Below are positions 54,414 through 62,849 of a DNA stretch of 64,000 nt, in pieces; position 1 is the stretch's first letter; every line of letters starts with the position of its first letter. Under the pieces are notes generated by a model. It was not told where the DNA came from, made no database searches, and worked only from the letters and a program-made list of their open reading frames with translations. The translations under genes and the position numbers were made by a program. The stretch spans positions 124,001-188,000 of the forward strand of contig NZ_JAPMLT010000002.1 of the NCBI RefSeq assembly GCF_026410385.1, given 5' to 3'. Source of the stretch: Tumebacillus lacus. Its GTDB lineage: Bacteria; Bacillota; Bacilli; Tumebacillales; Tumebacillaceae.

Positions 54414-56765
54414 CTACCCGACCTGATCTTCCAGCTCTTCAATGCGCTTTTCCACATACCGCGTGTCTTTCAGCGCATGATACGTCTCCGCCTTTTCCAC
54501 CACGACGGCCGTGTTGTACTCGGGGATGCCCGCATGCTGCTCATACACGCCTTTGGGGATCAACACATTGCCCTCCGGCCAGTACAGGGAGATGTTGCCC
54601 GGCTTGGTATCCGCGCCTTTGGCCCGCCCGTGGAACGTGCCGTAGCGGTTGTACACCACCACCGCGTCGCCGTCCTGCAGCCCGATCCGGCGCATGTCGT
54701 CCGGGTGGATCAACACGTCGTAGCGGTCGGCCGCGTTGAACGGGTCTTTCTGCCCGTAGATCATCGAGTTAAACTGCTTGCCCCGCCGCGTCGTCACATA
54801 GAAATGGCCCTCCGGCTTGCGCAGTTCCGGCAATTCGATCGGCAACAAGTGCCCTTTGCCGTCGGGCGTCGGGAACGCGCCCCCTTCGCACAGCCAAGCC
54901 CCGCCCCACTGGAACAGGTCGCCGCGCTCCGAGAGCTGCTGGATGCCGTCATAGTTCGGCGCCGCCTGCGCGATCTCCGCCCGGATCTGCTCCGCGCTGT
55001 CAAACTGCACGAGGTGCGCCCGTTTCGGATCGACGCGACGCGCCAGATCGACGTAGATCTCCCACTCCGCCCGCGCTTCCTCGATCCGCGGACCCGCGAT
55101 CTCCGGCGAGAAATACACCATCCGCTCCGTACTCGTCGACGTCCCGCCGCCCGGTTGCTCATAGCGCGTCATTGCCGGGAGCACGATCACTTCCTCCTTC
55201 GCGTCGACCAACGTCGACGTGTTGAGCAAGATATCCTGATGCACCCGCAGTTCCACGCTCTCCAGACACGACCGCACAAATTCCGGCTCCGGCATCGTCT
55301 CGATAAAATTGCCGCCGCTCGTATAGAACAGCCGCGTCTTGCGCTCATGCCCGTCCGGCAGCAAGGCGTTTTCCAGCGTCACCCCGACGATATCCCCCTG
55401 CCAGGCCGGGATCTCAATGCCCCAGAGCCGCTCGACCCGCTCCCGGCTCGCCGGCTCGCTGAACTCCCCGCCCGGCAGCGAAAACGGATCGGCTCCCATC
55501 TCGCCCGACCCCTGCACGCCGGAGTGGCCGCGGATCGGCATCACACCGCAGTTCTCGCGCCCGATAAACCCGCGCAACAACGCCAGATTGGCGACCTGTG
55601 AGATGTTGTCGGTGCCAAAGCGGTGCTGCGTCAGCCCCATGCTCCAGACGAACACACCCGTCTTCGATCCGGCGAGCAGTTCGGCGAACTCATAGATCCG
55701 CTCCCGACTCAGCCCGGACGACGCCTCCAGTTGCGCCCACTCGTACCGCTTCACATGATACCGCAGCACTTCCAGCCCCGTTGTATGGGCTCTCACAAAC
55801 GATTGGTCAATCGCCGAACCGGGCTCTTTCTCCTCCATCTCAAACCACGCCTTCATCACGCCGTTCATAAACGCGATGTCGCCGCCGATGTTCACCTGAT
55901 ACACATCATCGACGATCTTCGTGCCAAACAGCGCACTCTCCGGGATCGACGGGATCCAATACTGCTCCATCGACGGCTCCCGATACGGGTTGATGCAGAT
56001 GATCTTCGTACCCGCCTTTTTCGCCGCGTACATATATTTGGTCGACACCGGCTGATTGTTCGCCGCCACCGAGCCCCAGAAGATCAACACATCGGTGCCG
56101 ATCCAGTCTTTGTACGAGCAACTCGACGCGCCGATCCCGAGCGACCGTTTGAGCGCCGTCTTGCTCGGCGAGTGACAGATGCGCGACGCATTGTCCAGAT
56201 TGTTCGTGCCGAGGAAGCGCGCCACCTTGCCCGCCGTGTAGTACACCTCGTTGGTGATGCCTCTGGCCGTCAGATAAAACGCCGTCTGCTTGCCGTCGAT
56301 CGCTTTGATCTTCGCTGCGATCCGATCCAACGCCTCGTCCCACGTCAGCCGGGTAAATCCCTTCTCCCCAGGCTTTCTCGACAGCGGATACGGGATTCGG
56401 CCGAGCTTGCGCAGTTCCGTGCTGTCCATCCTGCGCAGAGTCTCCACATCGTCGAGCCAATGCGGTTTGATCGCCGGCATCGTGTTCAGCCGCAGCACGT
56501 TCAGCCGAGTCGTGCACAGATGCGGCCCGTCGAGCGTCTGATCCCTCAGCCCGGACACCCCGAGCGCGCAACCGTCGCACACGCCCTGCGTGAGGATGCG
56601 AAACGCGTACGGCAGATTGTCCCGGTTGTCGTACACCGCTTTGATCGTGTCGCGGATATGATGCGGCTTGACCTGACCGAGGCCGAGCGGCACCTTGCTG
56701 ACCCAGAGATCGGACCGCCATTTTTTATTCAGTTTCACCGGTCCGGTATGCTTCGTTTTTCCCAA
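54414..56765 (-). CDS. FdhF/YdeP-family molybdopterin oxidoreductase
   Basis: The 783-aa protein is a stand-alone molybdopterin enzyme of the YdeP type. It carries GVCDGCALGVSGLRD near the N-terminus, RICHSPSKTALKRSLG, DVLIFWGSVAANNQP, MPIRGHSGVQGSGEMG and the C-terminal cofactor-binding HPDDMRRIGLQDGDAVVVYN. In E. coli YdeP is linked to acid resistance; the true substrate is unknown. The Cys pattern does not give a full 4Fe-4S set at the N-terminus as in true formate dehydrogenases. The TTG at 56765 lies after GGTGGTGAG. Confidence 0.88.
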   Translation of the reverse strand: MGKTKHTGPVKLNKKWRSDLWVSKVPLGLGQVKPHHIRDTIKAVYDNRDNLPYAFRILTQGVCDGCALGVSGLRDQTLDGPHLCTTRLNVLRLNTMPAIKPHWLDDVETLRRMDSTELRKLGRIPYPLSRKPGEKGFTRLTWDEALDRIAAKIKAIDGKQTAFYLTARGITNEVYYTAGKVARFLGTNNLDNASRICHSPSKTALKRSLGIGASSCSYKDWIGTDVLIFWGSVAANNQPVSTKYMYAAKKAGTKIICINPYREPSMEQYWIPSIPESALFGTKIVDDVYQVNIGGDIAFMNGVMKAWFEMEEKEPGSAIDQSFVRAHTTGLEVLRYHVKRYEWAQLEASSGLSRERIYEFAELLAGSKTGVFVWSMGLTQHRFGTDNISQVANLALLRGFIGRENCGVMPIRGHSGVQGSGEMGADPFSLPGGEFSEPASRERVERLWGIEIPAWQGDIVGVTLENALLPDGHERKTRLFYTSGGNFIETMPEPEFVRSCLESVELRVHQDILLNTSTLVDAKEEVIVLPAMTRYEQPGGGTSTSTERMVYFSPEIAGPRIEEARAEWEIYVDLARRVDPKRAHLVQFDSAEQIRAEIAQAAPNYDGIQQLSERGDLFQWGGAWLCEGGAFPTPDGKGHLLPIELPELRKPEGHFYVTTRRGKQFNSMIYGQKDPFNAADRYDVLIHPDDMRRIGLQDGDAVVVYNRYGTFHGRAKGADTKPGNISLYWPEGNVLIPKGVYEQHAGIPEYNTAVVVEKAETYHALKDTRYVEKRIEELEDQVG

Positions 56766-56844
56766 ACGGACTCACCACCTCAAAAAAGTCTCCGATATCC
56801 TCACTATAACAGAATTTTCAATAAAAATAACCGTTTGCACATCC

Positions 56845-56900
56845 GCGCAAAAAACAGACCCGCATCTCTTTTTGCAAAGAAATCGCGAGCCGGTCTGTTT
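56845..56900 (-). terminator. Terminator after the exported propeptide gene
   Basis: ACAGACC (56854-56860) / GGTCTGT (56892-56898) with TTTTTTG on the minus strand. The loop contains a second small stem. Confidence 0.75.
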
Positions 56901-56920
56901 GTTTTCCGAAATCAGACGTT

Positions 56921-57064
56921 TCAACCGTTCACCGGAGAGTTGCCGATCGGCCAGATGACAGCCGAATCACTTTCTTGCCATCCGGCAGTCCCCAATAAGA
57001 TCGTCACTGCCAAACCGATTGTAAATAAACCTGCACATACGCCCAACCACACATTTTTCTTCAC
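56921..57064 (-). CDS. Exported propeptide, 47 aa (candidate RRNPP signalling peptide)
   Basis: The GTG at 57064 has GGAGGG eight bases upstream. The product starts MKKN, has a hydrophobic export stretch (VWLGVCAGLFTIGLAVTILL) and a short polar C-terminus (WQESDSAVIWPIGNSPVNG). That is the layout of Phr/PapR/NprX-type quorum peptides: exported, cut, then re-imported as a short C-terminal fragment. It is divergent from an HTH-TPR regulator 311 bases away and has its own promoter and terminator. Not in any family I can name; the regulator next door is the main support. Confidence 0.78.
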   Translation of the reverse strand: MKKNVWLGVCAGLFTIGLAVTILLGTAGWQESDSAVIWPIGNSPVNG

Positions 57065-57375
57065 GATGGGATCCCTCCATATTATAAGAACACACTTTCT
57101 ACAATAACAGAGATGTTTGTTTTTGTTAATTCAATACTATCCCTTTATAGTACCTTCGTCAATTTCCAATTTGAACAATATATCCTAAAATATAATATTT
57201 ATTAGTGAAGTTACATTTGTATCATTCGAATTTGCCTAAATTTTTTCTCATAGGGGGTTCTTAACACTAGCGAAATTGTCTACAATAGGAGAGGGTCAAA
57301 GTATGTTATACTGACTGAATAGACCAACACAAGCAATGTAATCTAATCATGGGACTATATAGGAGTGACACAGAA
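57065..57375. other. Divergent control region between propeptide and regulator, 311 bp
   Basis: No gene. AT-rich, in contrast to the flanks. It holds the propeptide promoter (57134-57162), an AATATAATATTT-type AT tract near 57195, and for the regulator a candidate TTCTTA-17-TACAAT around 57258-57286 and a TATACT near 57308. I saw no clear long palindrome for regulator binding. Confidence 0.7.
57134..57162 (-). promoter_or_regulatory. Sigma-A promoter of the propeptide gene
   Basis: TTGACG (57157-57162), 17-base spacer, TAGTAT (57134-57139) on the minus strand, about 70 bases before the start codon. Confidence 0.7.
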
Positions 57376-58668
57376 ATGGGAGGAGTCGGACAACGCATCA
57401 AAGAGTTGCGTAAAGCTTCTCAGATGACGCAGCAAGAACTGGCTGAAGGAGTCGTTACCAGAAGTTACATCAGCCAGATCGAAAAAGGTCTGATCCAGCC
57501 CTCTTACGACACGTTGGACAAACTGTCGAAGAAACTGGATTGCACCGTGGAAGACTTTTTCAAAGAACCGGAAAACACCGCCCTGCGCGTCGCAGAGTGG
57601 AAGAAATACATCCGCTTCGCCGAAGGTCAGGCGGAGTCCGGGCAGTATGACCAATCCCGCCGCACGCTGGACAGCTGCAACCTCGACGCCAAAGGCGAGC
57701 TGGAGCTCAACGATCACGACCTCGGCCTGCTCTACTGGGTACGGGGCAAGCTCGCGGAGGTGCGCTTCCAGCATGACGAGGCGCGCGCCCTGTACGAGAT
57801 CTCCTTGCATCACCTCGCCAGCTACATGTACGTCAAAGAGCGCGTCCGCACGATGGACTCGCTGGCCTATGTGCACCTGCAGGAAAACCGCAACATGGAG
57901 GCGCTCCGGATCCTCAACGACGCCAACGAGATCCTGCTGCAAAACCAGCTCGGCGGCCTGCTGAAGATCTCCGTGCTCGTCAACTCCGGCGTCGCCCACG
58001 GCAAACTGGGCGAGTGCCACTCGGCGATCCGACTGCTCGGCGAGGCGGCGCGGATCAACCAAGACCTCGGTTCCCACTACAAGGCCGGTCACATCGCGTC
58101 GTCGCTCGGGATCTGCCACATGCAGTTGAAGCAGTTCCCCGAAGCCGAGACTCAGTTCCAGCGCGCTCTGCACTTCTACGATCTCGAAGACAACGTCCCC
58201 AACCGGGCGGCCGTCTTGAACAATCTCGGCGAGCTCTACCGCCAGACGGAGCGCTACGACGAGTCGATCAGCGTCCTGTCCGAATCGTTCGACCTGTTCA
58301 TGGATCAAGGGCAGACCCAGCATGCGATCACCGTCCGGCTGGAGCTCGCCAAATCGTTCTACCTCAAACAAGACTCAACCCGCGCCCGCGTGTACTGTGA
58401 ACAAGTCCTGCACGACACGGACCGTCCGCAGCACCAAGGCTCGGCTCACAAGATCATCGGCCTGCTCGACTTCCGTTCCGGCAATTACGTGCAGGCGCTG
58501 AAACATTTCAAACAGGCGCAAGACCTGCTGATGCCTTACGATGTCAAAGAATCGTTTGCGATCCTCTCCTGCATAGCCGAAGCACACCTCGCCCTCGGCG
58601 ACTTCGAGACCGCAGCGAAGAGCTACCAGAAAGTCGCACGCAACGAACGCCCCCTCACCCTCGTCTGA
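57376..58668 (+). CDS. HTH-TPR transcriptional regulator of the RRNPP type
   Basis: The 430-aa protein begins with an XRE helix-turn-helix (QRIKELRKASQMTQQELAEG, SRSYISQIEKG-like VVTRSYISQIEKGLIQPSYD). About eight TPR repeats follow (for example AGHIASSLGICHMQLKQFPE and AAVLNNLGELYRQTERYDES). This is the architecture of PlcR, NprR and AimR-like receptors, in which TPRs bind a re-imported peptide. The ATG at 57376 follows AGGAGTG; the in-frame ATG at 57349 has no site. It is divergent from a 47-aa exported peptide, its likely ligand. Target genes are unknown. Confidence 0.87.
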   Translation: MGGVGQRIKELRKASQMTQQELAEGVVTRSYISQIEKGLIQPSYDTLDKLSKKLDCTVEDFFKEPENTALRVAEWKKYIRFAEGQAESGQYDQSRRTLDSCNLDAKGELELNDHDLGLLYWVRGKLAEVRFQHDEARALYEISLHHLASYMYVKERVRTMDSLAYVHLQENRNMEALRILNDANEILLQNQLGGLLKISVLVNSGVAHGKLGECHSAIRLLGEAARINQDLGSHYKAGHIASSLGICHMQLKQFPEAETQFQRALHFYDLEDNVPNRAAVLNNLGELYRQTERYDESISVLSESFDLFMDQGQTQHAITVRLELAKSFYLKQDSTRARVYCEQVLHDTDRPQHQGSAHKIIGLLDFRSGNYVQALKHFKQAQDLLMPYDVKESFAILSCIAEAHLALGDFETAAKSYQKVARNERPLTLV

Positions 58669-58685
58669 TCTCCGCACACGTCAAA

Positions 58686-58724
58686 GAGACCCCGTCCCTA
58701 CGCGGGACCGGGGTCTTCCCTTTA
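58686..58724. terminator. Bidirectional terminator
   Basis: GACCCCGTCCC / GGGACCGGGGTC hairpin with one bulged base, followed by TTCCCTTT. Confidence 0.85.
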
Positions 58725-59762
58725 TCTCGACGTTCTCACAAAATAGCGCAACAGCCGTCGCACTTCGTCCTCTGTCTTCTGCGTCTCGATGTGCACCTCG
58801 TAAAACGTATCCTCCTGCCGGGTCACATAGACCGCTTTGTACCGCTTCCACAGCAGCCCCGCCTCTTCAAACTCGGACGTCACCGCCGTGCCCGCATCGT
58901 CATACATCGGCCCGTGCATCGACTCCCTGGACGAGCCCGCATACGCTCGCGGGTACTCATACACCGTGATCGTGCCGCTCTCCCCTTTGACACCGTACAT
59001 CATGCGCACCAACTTTTGATCGGGAACATACGCGGCCAGATGCAGGACCAGCGAGTCTTCCACATCCCGAAATTCATAAAAAGAAGGGTTGAGCCGACGG
59101 ATGTTTTCCAGCACATAGCCGACTTCTTCCTGATCATTTTTCGCATGCAGGATCGCACTCGTATCAACGGCGACCACCGCCGCTCGCCGCATCACCGTAT
59201 AGACGCCCGGATCGGCCGAGTTGTTCTTGGCGAGGAGCACGATCTCCTTCTTCGGGTCGGCGCCGTTCCGTACATAGTAGACGTTCATCTGCGGCGGATA
59301 CGCGTTCGAATCCCCTTCCCGCTTCAACGCCCAATCGCCGATCCGCTGCACCCGGCCGAGTTCCGCTCCGACCTGCTCCGGCGGCACGATCTCCTCTGTC
59401 GGGACATAGTACGCCTTGTCGTGGATCACATACGCGCCCAGTTGCGGCTCCGGCACCGCTTGCGGCACGGGAGGCTCTTCTCGGCCTGCGATCTGCCCGA
59501 GGCTCGCGATTCCCGATAAGATCCGCTCCTTCACCCCGGCCACGCCGCCCGCCCGCTCCAACGCCGGGGGCAGCCCCACCGCCAGCACCACCAGCGCGGC
59601 AAACGCGCCGACGATTCCTTTCATCGAGAGGCCCGGCTTTCTTTGCGTCCGCACGCAGGCCATCACGTTTTCCTCCAGCCGGCCAAGGTCTTCGTTTGTG
59701 ATCGCCAAGTCTCGATCCAGTCGCTCTCTCGCCATCTTGAAGTCACGCTCACAGGAGTCCAT
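58722..59762 (-). CDS. Membrane protein partner of an ECF sigma factor (anti-sigma candidate)
   Basis: The 346-aa protein has a cytoplasmic N-terminus of about 46 residues, one membrane helix (IVGAFAALVVLAVGLPPAL), and a large outer domain with no recognised family. It overlaps the sigma factor gene by 14 bases with its own GGAGGAAG site, the usual sigma/anti-sigma coupling. The N-terminus would bind sigma. No zinc-binding HxxxCxxC is present, so it is not a ZAS-type anti-sigma. Confidence 0.8.
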   Translation of the reverse strand: MDSCERDFKMARERLDRDLAITNEDLGRLEENVMACVRTQRKPGLSMKGIVGAFAALVVLAVGLPPALERAGGVAGVKERILSGIASLGQIAGREEPPVPQAVPEPQLGAYVIHDKAYYVPTEEIVPPEQVGAELGRVQRIGDWALKREGDSNAYPPQMNVYYVRNGADPKKEIVLLAKNNSADPGVYTVMRRAAVVAVDTSAILHAKNDQEEVGYVLENIRRLNPSFYEFRDVEDSLVLHLAAYVPDQKLVRMMYGVKGESGTITVYEYPRAYAGSSRESMHGPMYDDAGTAVTSEFEEAGLLWKRYKAVYVTRQEDTFYEVHIETQKTEDEVRRLLRYFVRTSR

Positions 59763-60267
59763 ACGCTTCCTCCTCCTCGACCTTCTGCCTCAACTTCTTC
59801 AAAGCCCGCATCATCCGCACGCGGACGGTCGTCTCTTTATCGGAAAGGATCTCCGCGATCTCCTTCACCTTCAGCTCTTCAAAATAATGCAGCAAGATCA
59901 CTTCGCGATCCTTCACCGGCAGTTTCATCACCATCGCCAGCAATTCCTCGCCTCGATGCTTCTTCACCAGCACGTCCTCGGGCAGATCCCCCTCATCACG
60001 CGCGCGTTCAAAGTGCTGCTGCACGAGCAACTTCCGATACGCCCACGAACGAACGTAGTCTTTGCAATGATTCACCGTGATCCGATACAGCCACGTCTCC
60101 ACCGAAGCAGTCCCGCGAAATTCCTCAATCTTCGCGTACGCCTTGAGAAACACCTCTTGGGCGATATCCTCCGCGATCATCTTGTCTTTCACGTAATAAT
60201 ACGCCGTACGGATCACCATCCGGCCATGCGCCCGAATCCACTCGCGCAGCATCTCGTCCCGCTTCAA
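59749..60267 (-). CDS. ECF-type RNA polymerase sigma factor
   Basis: The 172-aa protein has sigma region 2 (RMVIRTAYYYVKDKMIAEDIAQEVFLKAY, with TASVETWLYRITVNHCKDYVRS) and region 4 (VKDREVILLHYFEELKVKEIAEILSDKETTVRVRMMRALKKL). The TTG at 60267 lies eight bases after GGAGGG. A longer open frame to 60486 has only a basic low-complexity start and was rejected. It is co-transcribed with its membrane partner. Confidence 0.92.
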   Translation of the reverse strand: MKRDEMLREWIRAHGRMVIRTAYYYVKDKMIAEDIAQEVFLKAYAKIEEFRGTASVETWLYRITVNHCKDYVRSWAYRKLLVQQHFERARDEGDLPEDVLVKKHRGEELLAMVMKLPVKDREVILLHYFEELKVKEIAEILSDKETTVRVRMMRALKKLRQKVEEEEAYGLL

Positions 60268-60382
60268 CTCGCGCTCCCTCCTCGCCTTTCGCCGACCATT
60301 AGACGAAGCCCGGCAGGCAAGCGTTACATATTGTTCCTCATTCCGTAGCATACTTCCACCGACAGGAAAAAGGAGGAGTCCC

Positions 60383-60493
60383 GTGAACGTATTGCCACTG
60401 GAAACACTTTCGATCATGAATCTGTTCTTGCAAGGCATTCTGGTCGTCCTCTTTCTCTTTTTACTCGTCTTGTTTCTCGTGCGCAAGGCTTGA
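60383..60493 (+). CDS. Small membrane peptide, 36 aa
   Basis: The GTG at 60383 follows AAAGGAGGAG. The product has one long hydrophobic helix (GILVVLFLFLLVLFLVRKA) after a short polar start. It has no known family. It is divergent from the ECF sigma gene, with a terminator downstream. It may be a target or partner of the sigma system, but nothing shows this. Confidence 0.6.
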   Translation: MNVLPLETLSIMNLFLQGILVVLFLFLLVLFLVRKA

Positions 60494-60535
60494 CAAAAAG
60501 ACGCCTCAGGTCGACGCGAACTGGCAAGTGGTCAT

Positions 60536-60585
60536 AAAAAAAGCCCTGCTTTGGCTTCGCTGCCAAAACAGGGCTTTCTCTTTAC
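60536..60585. terminator. Bidirectional terminator
   Basis: AAAGCCCTG / CAGGGCTTT outer stem and TTTGGC / GCCAAA inner stem, flanked by A-run and CTTT. It separates the 36-aa gene and the CstR-like gene. Confidence 0.9.
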
Positions 60586-60604
60586 GAGACGTGCGCGATC
60601 ATCA

Positions 60605-60874
60605 TCAGCGGCTCTTGACCAGCATTTCCACCGCTTCTTTGATCACTCGGTCCGGCTTGTTGCCTTTTTCCACTTCGTCCCGCACGCACGCTTCGAGATT
60701 CATCGCCACGATATAGCCGAGCGAGCGGTCGACAGCGGAGCGGATCGCCGACAGTTGCGTCACCACATCGCGGCAGTCTTTCTCCTGTTCGATCATGCTG
60801 AGCACCCCGCGGATCTGACCTTCGATCCGGCGCAGACGATTTTTTATCGAGTCATCGTATTCCACCACTGCCAC
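60605..60874 (-). CDS. cstR: CstR-like (CsoR/RcnR-family) persulfide-sensing repressor
   Basis: The 89-aa helical protein is of the CsoR/DUF156 family: RLRRIEGQIRGVLSMIEQEKDCRDVVTQL. The copper ligands of CsoR are Cys, His and Cys. Here Cys-34 and the second Cys (EACVRDE) are kept, but the His position in YIVAMNLEAC is Asn. Loss of that His is typical of the persulfide sensor CstR. It is the last gene of a sulfur-transfer operon that fits this role. Confidence 0.85.
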   Translation of the reverse strand: MAVVEYDDSIKNRLRRIEGQIRGVLSMIEQEKDCRDVVTQLSAIRSAVDRSLGYIVAMNLEACVRDEVEKGNKPDRVIKEAVEMLVKSR

Positions 60875-60900
60875 TTCCTTTCCGGTGACGCCGCCCGATG

Positions 60901-61374
60901 TTAGATGAACAGGTTGACTTGGCTCTCTTCGGCTTCGGCCAGATACGTCGCGACCCCGGCATAGTCGATGCCGTCGATCAGCTCCGCCTCCGTAATCCCG
61001 AGCACATCCATCGACATCGCGCAGGCGATGATCTTGATGTCGAGCTCTTTCGCCAACTCCATCAACTCCGGCAGCGTCGCAATGTTTTTATCACGCATGA
61101 TCTTTTTCATCAGTTTCGAGCCGATCCCGCCCATGTTCATCTTGGAGATGCCGAGTTGACCCGGACCGCGCGGCATCATCTTACCAAACATGTTCTCCAA
61201 AAATGTCTTTTTCACCGGGACATATTGCTCTTTGCGCAAAATGTTCAATCCCCAGAAGGTGAAAAACATTGTGACTTTATTGCCCATCGCTGCCGACCCG
61301 GTGGCAATGATGAACGAGGCGATCGCTTTGTCCAGATCTCCGCTGAACACTACCATCGTCGTGCTCTTCTCCAT
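60901..61374 (-). CDS. DsrE/DsrF-family sulfur carrier, 157 aa
   Basis: The protein matches the DsrE/F/H fold: TMVVFSGDLDKAIASFIIATGSA, VTMFFTFWGLNIL and the Cys in IKIIACAMSMDVLGI. DsrE-type proteins carry persulfide sulfur between enzymes. It lies 26 bases upstream of the repressor and downstream of TusA in the same operon. A hairpin in the leader (61398-61420) may lower its expression. Confidence 0.88.
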   Translation of the reverse strand: MEKSTTMVVFSGDLDKAIASFIIATGSAAMGNKVTMFFTFWGLNILRKEQYVPVKKTFLENMFGKMMPRGPGQLGISKMNMGGIGSKLMKKIMRDKNIATLPELMELAKELDIKIIACAMSMDVLGITEAELIDGIDYAGVATYLAEAEESQVNLFI

Positions 61375-61397
61375 GTTATCCTCTCCCTTTCCGAATG

Positions 61398-61420
61398 AAA
61401 AGGGGCTTTTCAGCCCCTTT
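61398..61420 (-). terminator. Intercistronic hairpin between tusA and dsrE
   Basis: AAAGGGGC / GCCCCTTT perfect 8-bp stem with a weak T-rich tail on the minus strand. A partial terminator or mRNA-stabilising stem. Confidence 0.65.
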
Positions 61421-61422
61421 GA

Positions 61423-61650
61423 TTACGCCTTTTTCACAAAGAAACGATACACGCCGTTGTCTTCTTCCATCTTGAGCATTTCATTGCCCGTTTGTTTGAT
61501 CCAGCCTTGGAAGTCGTTGACCGAGCCTTTGTCGGTCGCTTCCAGTTGCATCACTTGGCCGCTTTGCAGCGAGTCGATGCCTTTCTTGGCCCGGACGATC
61601 GGCATCGGGCAGGACAGCCCTTTTGCGTCTACAATCAAATCTGCGTTCAT
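61423..61650 (-). CDS. tusA: TusA-type sulfur carrier protein
   Basis: The 75-aa protein has the TusA signature KGLSCPMPIVRAKKGI with the persulfide-carrying Cys, and the fold elements VMQLEATDKGSVNDFQGWI. It moves sulfur between rhodanese, DsrE and thiol pools. The ATG at 61650 follows AGGAGG; an upstream in-frame start at 61668 overlaps that site. Confidence 0.93.
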   Translation of the reverse strand: MNADLIVDAKGLSCPMPIVRAKKGIDSLQSGQVMQLEATDKGSVNDFQGWIKQTGNEMLKMEEDNGVYRFFVKKA

Positions 61651-61689
61651 CTTTTGGTTCCTCCTCAAAGTTTTGTTCTGGTTACAAAA

Positions 61690-62823
61690 TTACGAATGGT
61701 GCACGGCGCAGCGGTTCGGGCCGATCTCCAGATCGGTCGCTTGCTCCGCTGTGACTTGGATCTCACCGCGGTTGATCCCGACGATCTCCTCAAAGTTCGG
61801 CGGAGTCGCACCCGACGCGCCCGCCACTTTTTCCGTAAATGCTTCCCGGTCTTCGTTGCGCATCACTTCGTTGCTTGCGCGGATCGCGCCGAGGGTGGCG
61901 CCGACATAGCCGTTTTCGTTGATCTCTTTGATGTCGGCAAAGTGAGTCGGCAGGACCAGCACGTCATCAGACAGAGCAGCCACCGTTTTGAAGACGGTGT
62001 CGTACAGCGACTGTGCCCACTCACGCGCTTTGCCGCCGAGGTCCGGACGTCCGAGACCGCCGACAAAGATCGTATCGCCGGAGAGCAGGAAGCGGTCGTC
62101 GATCAGCACCGACGTGGAGCCCGGCGTGTGACCCGGAGTCGGGACGGCCAGCACTTTCGCGTTGACCGAGCCGATTTTCAGCGTTTCGTGTTGTTCCAGC
62201 GGTTCGTACGGCAACGCCGTGGAGCCTTGCATCTCGCTCGAAGACAGGTAGTACGTTGCGCCCGTCTCTTGCGCCAGAGCCGCGCCGCCGGAGATGTGAT
62301 CGGCGTGCAGATGCGTGTCGATGATGTGCGCGATCTTGACGTTTTCACGCTTCGCCAGCGCCATGTACTCTTCGATGTGGCGGTTCGCGTCGACGACCAA
62401 CGCTTCGCCGCCGGAGATCACCATGTAGGACAGGCACCCTTTTGCCAGACGGTTGAGTTGGATCAGCTTCATGTCCTCGCCGGTCGAGACGGTCACCGGG
62501 TGGTAGAACTGGCTCCAGGAGAGCATGCCGCCTTCCAGAACGCTCGTCGAGTAGCCTTTCTCATCGAGCTGTTCCGCGACCATCTGCGCACTGCCGCCTT
62601 TGGCGCAGACCACGACGATCTCCGTCTCTTTCGGCAGTTGGTTGTAGACCGCCTCGTCTTCTTCGAGGAAATCAAAGTACGGGATGTTCACTTGACGAAG
62701 CGTCTTGCCTTCGATCTTCCAGTCTTCAAAGTCGTTCGGGTTGCGCACGTCGAGGATAAAGACCGAGTCCCCTGCATCGATACGCGCATGCAACTCTTTG
62801 GACGTCATTTCTTTTACAGCCAT
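61690..62823 (-). CDS. Rhodanese plus metallo-beta-lactamase persulfide dioxygenase (CstB-like, reversed order)
   Basis: The 377-aa protein has an N-terminal rhodanese domain (FILDVRNPNDFEDWKIEG, active Cys in VVVCAKGGSAQM). A metallo-beta-lactamase persulfide dioxygenase follows (THLHADHISGGAALA, PGHTPGSTSVLI, SGDTIFVGGLGRPDL). CstB of Staphylococcus uses the same parts in the opposite order. Together they convert persulfides to sulfite and thiosulfate. The ATG at 62823 follows AAAGGGTG; an open frame to 62874 overlaps the next gene. Confidence 0.88.
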   Translation of the reverse strand: MAVKEMTSKELHARIDAGDSVFILDVRNPNDFEDWKIEGKTLRQVNIPYFDFLEEDEAVYNQLPKETEIVVVCAKGGSAQMVAEQLDEKGYSTSVLEGGMLSWSQFYHPVTVSTGEDMKLIQLNRLAKGCLSYMVISGGEALVVDANRHIEEYMALAKRENVKIAHIIDTHLHADHISGGAALAQETGATYYLSSSEMQGSTALPYEPLEQHETLKIGSVNAKVLAVPTPGHTPGSTSVLIDDRFLLSGDTIFVGGLGRPDLGGKAREWAQSLYDTVFKTVAALSDDVLVLPTHFADIKEINENGYVGATLGAIRASNEVMRNEDREAFTEKVAGASGATPPNFEEIVGINRGEIQVTAEQATDLEIGPNRCAVHHS

Positions 62824-62849
62824 GATGAGGTCACCCTTTCGGAGATAAG

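Noticed and set aside
60300-60383. ECF-type promoter (GTTAC-16-CGTA) for the 36-aa gene
   Set aside because: Only a partial match to sigma-W-like sites; too weak to call.
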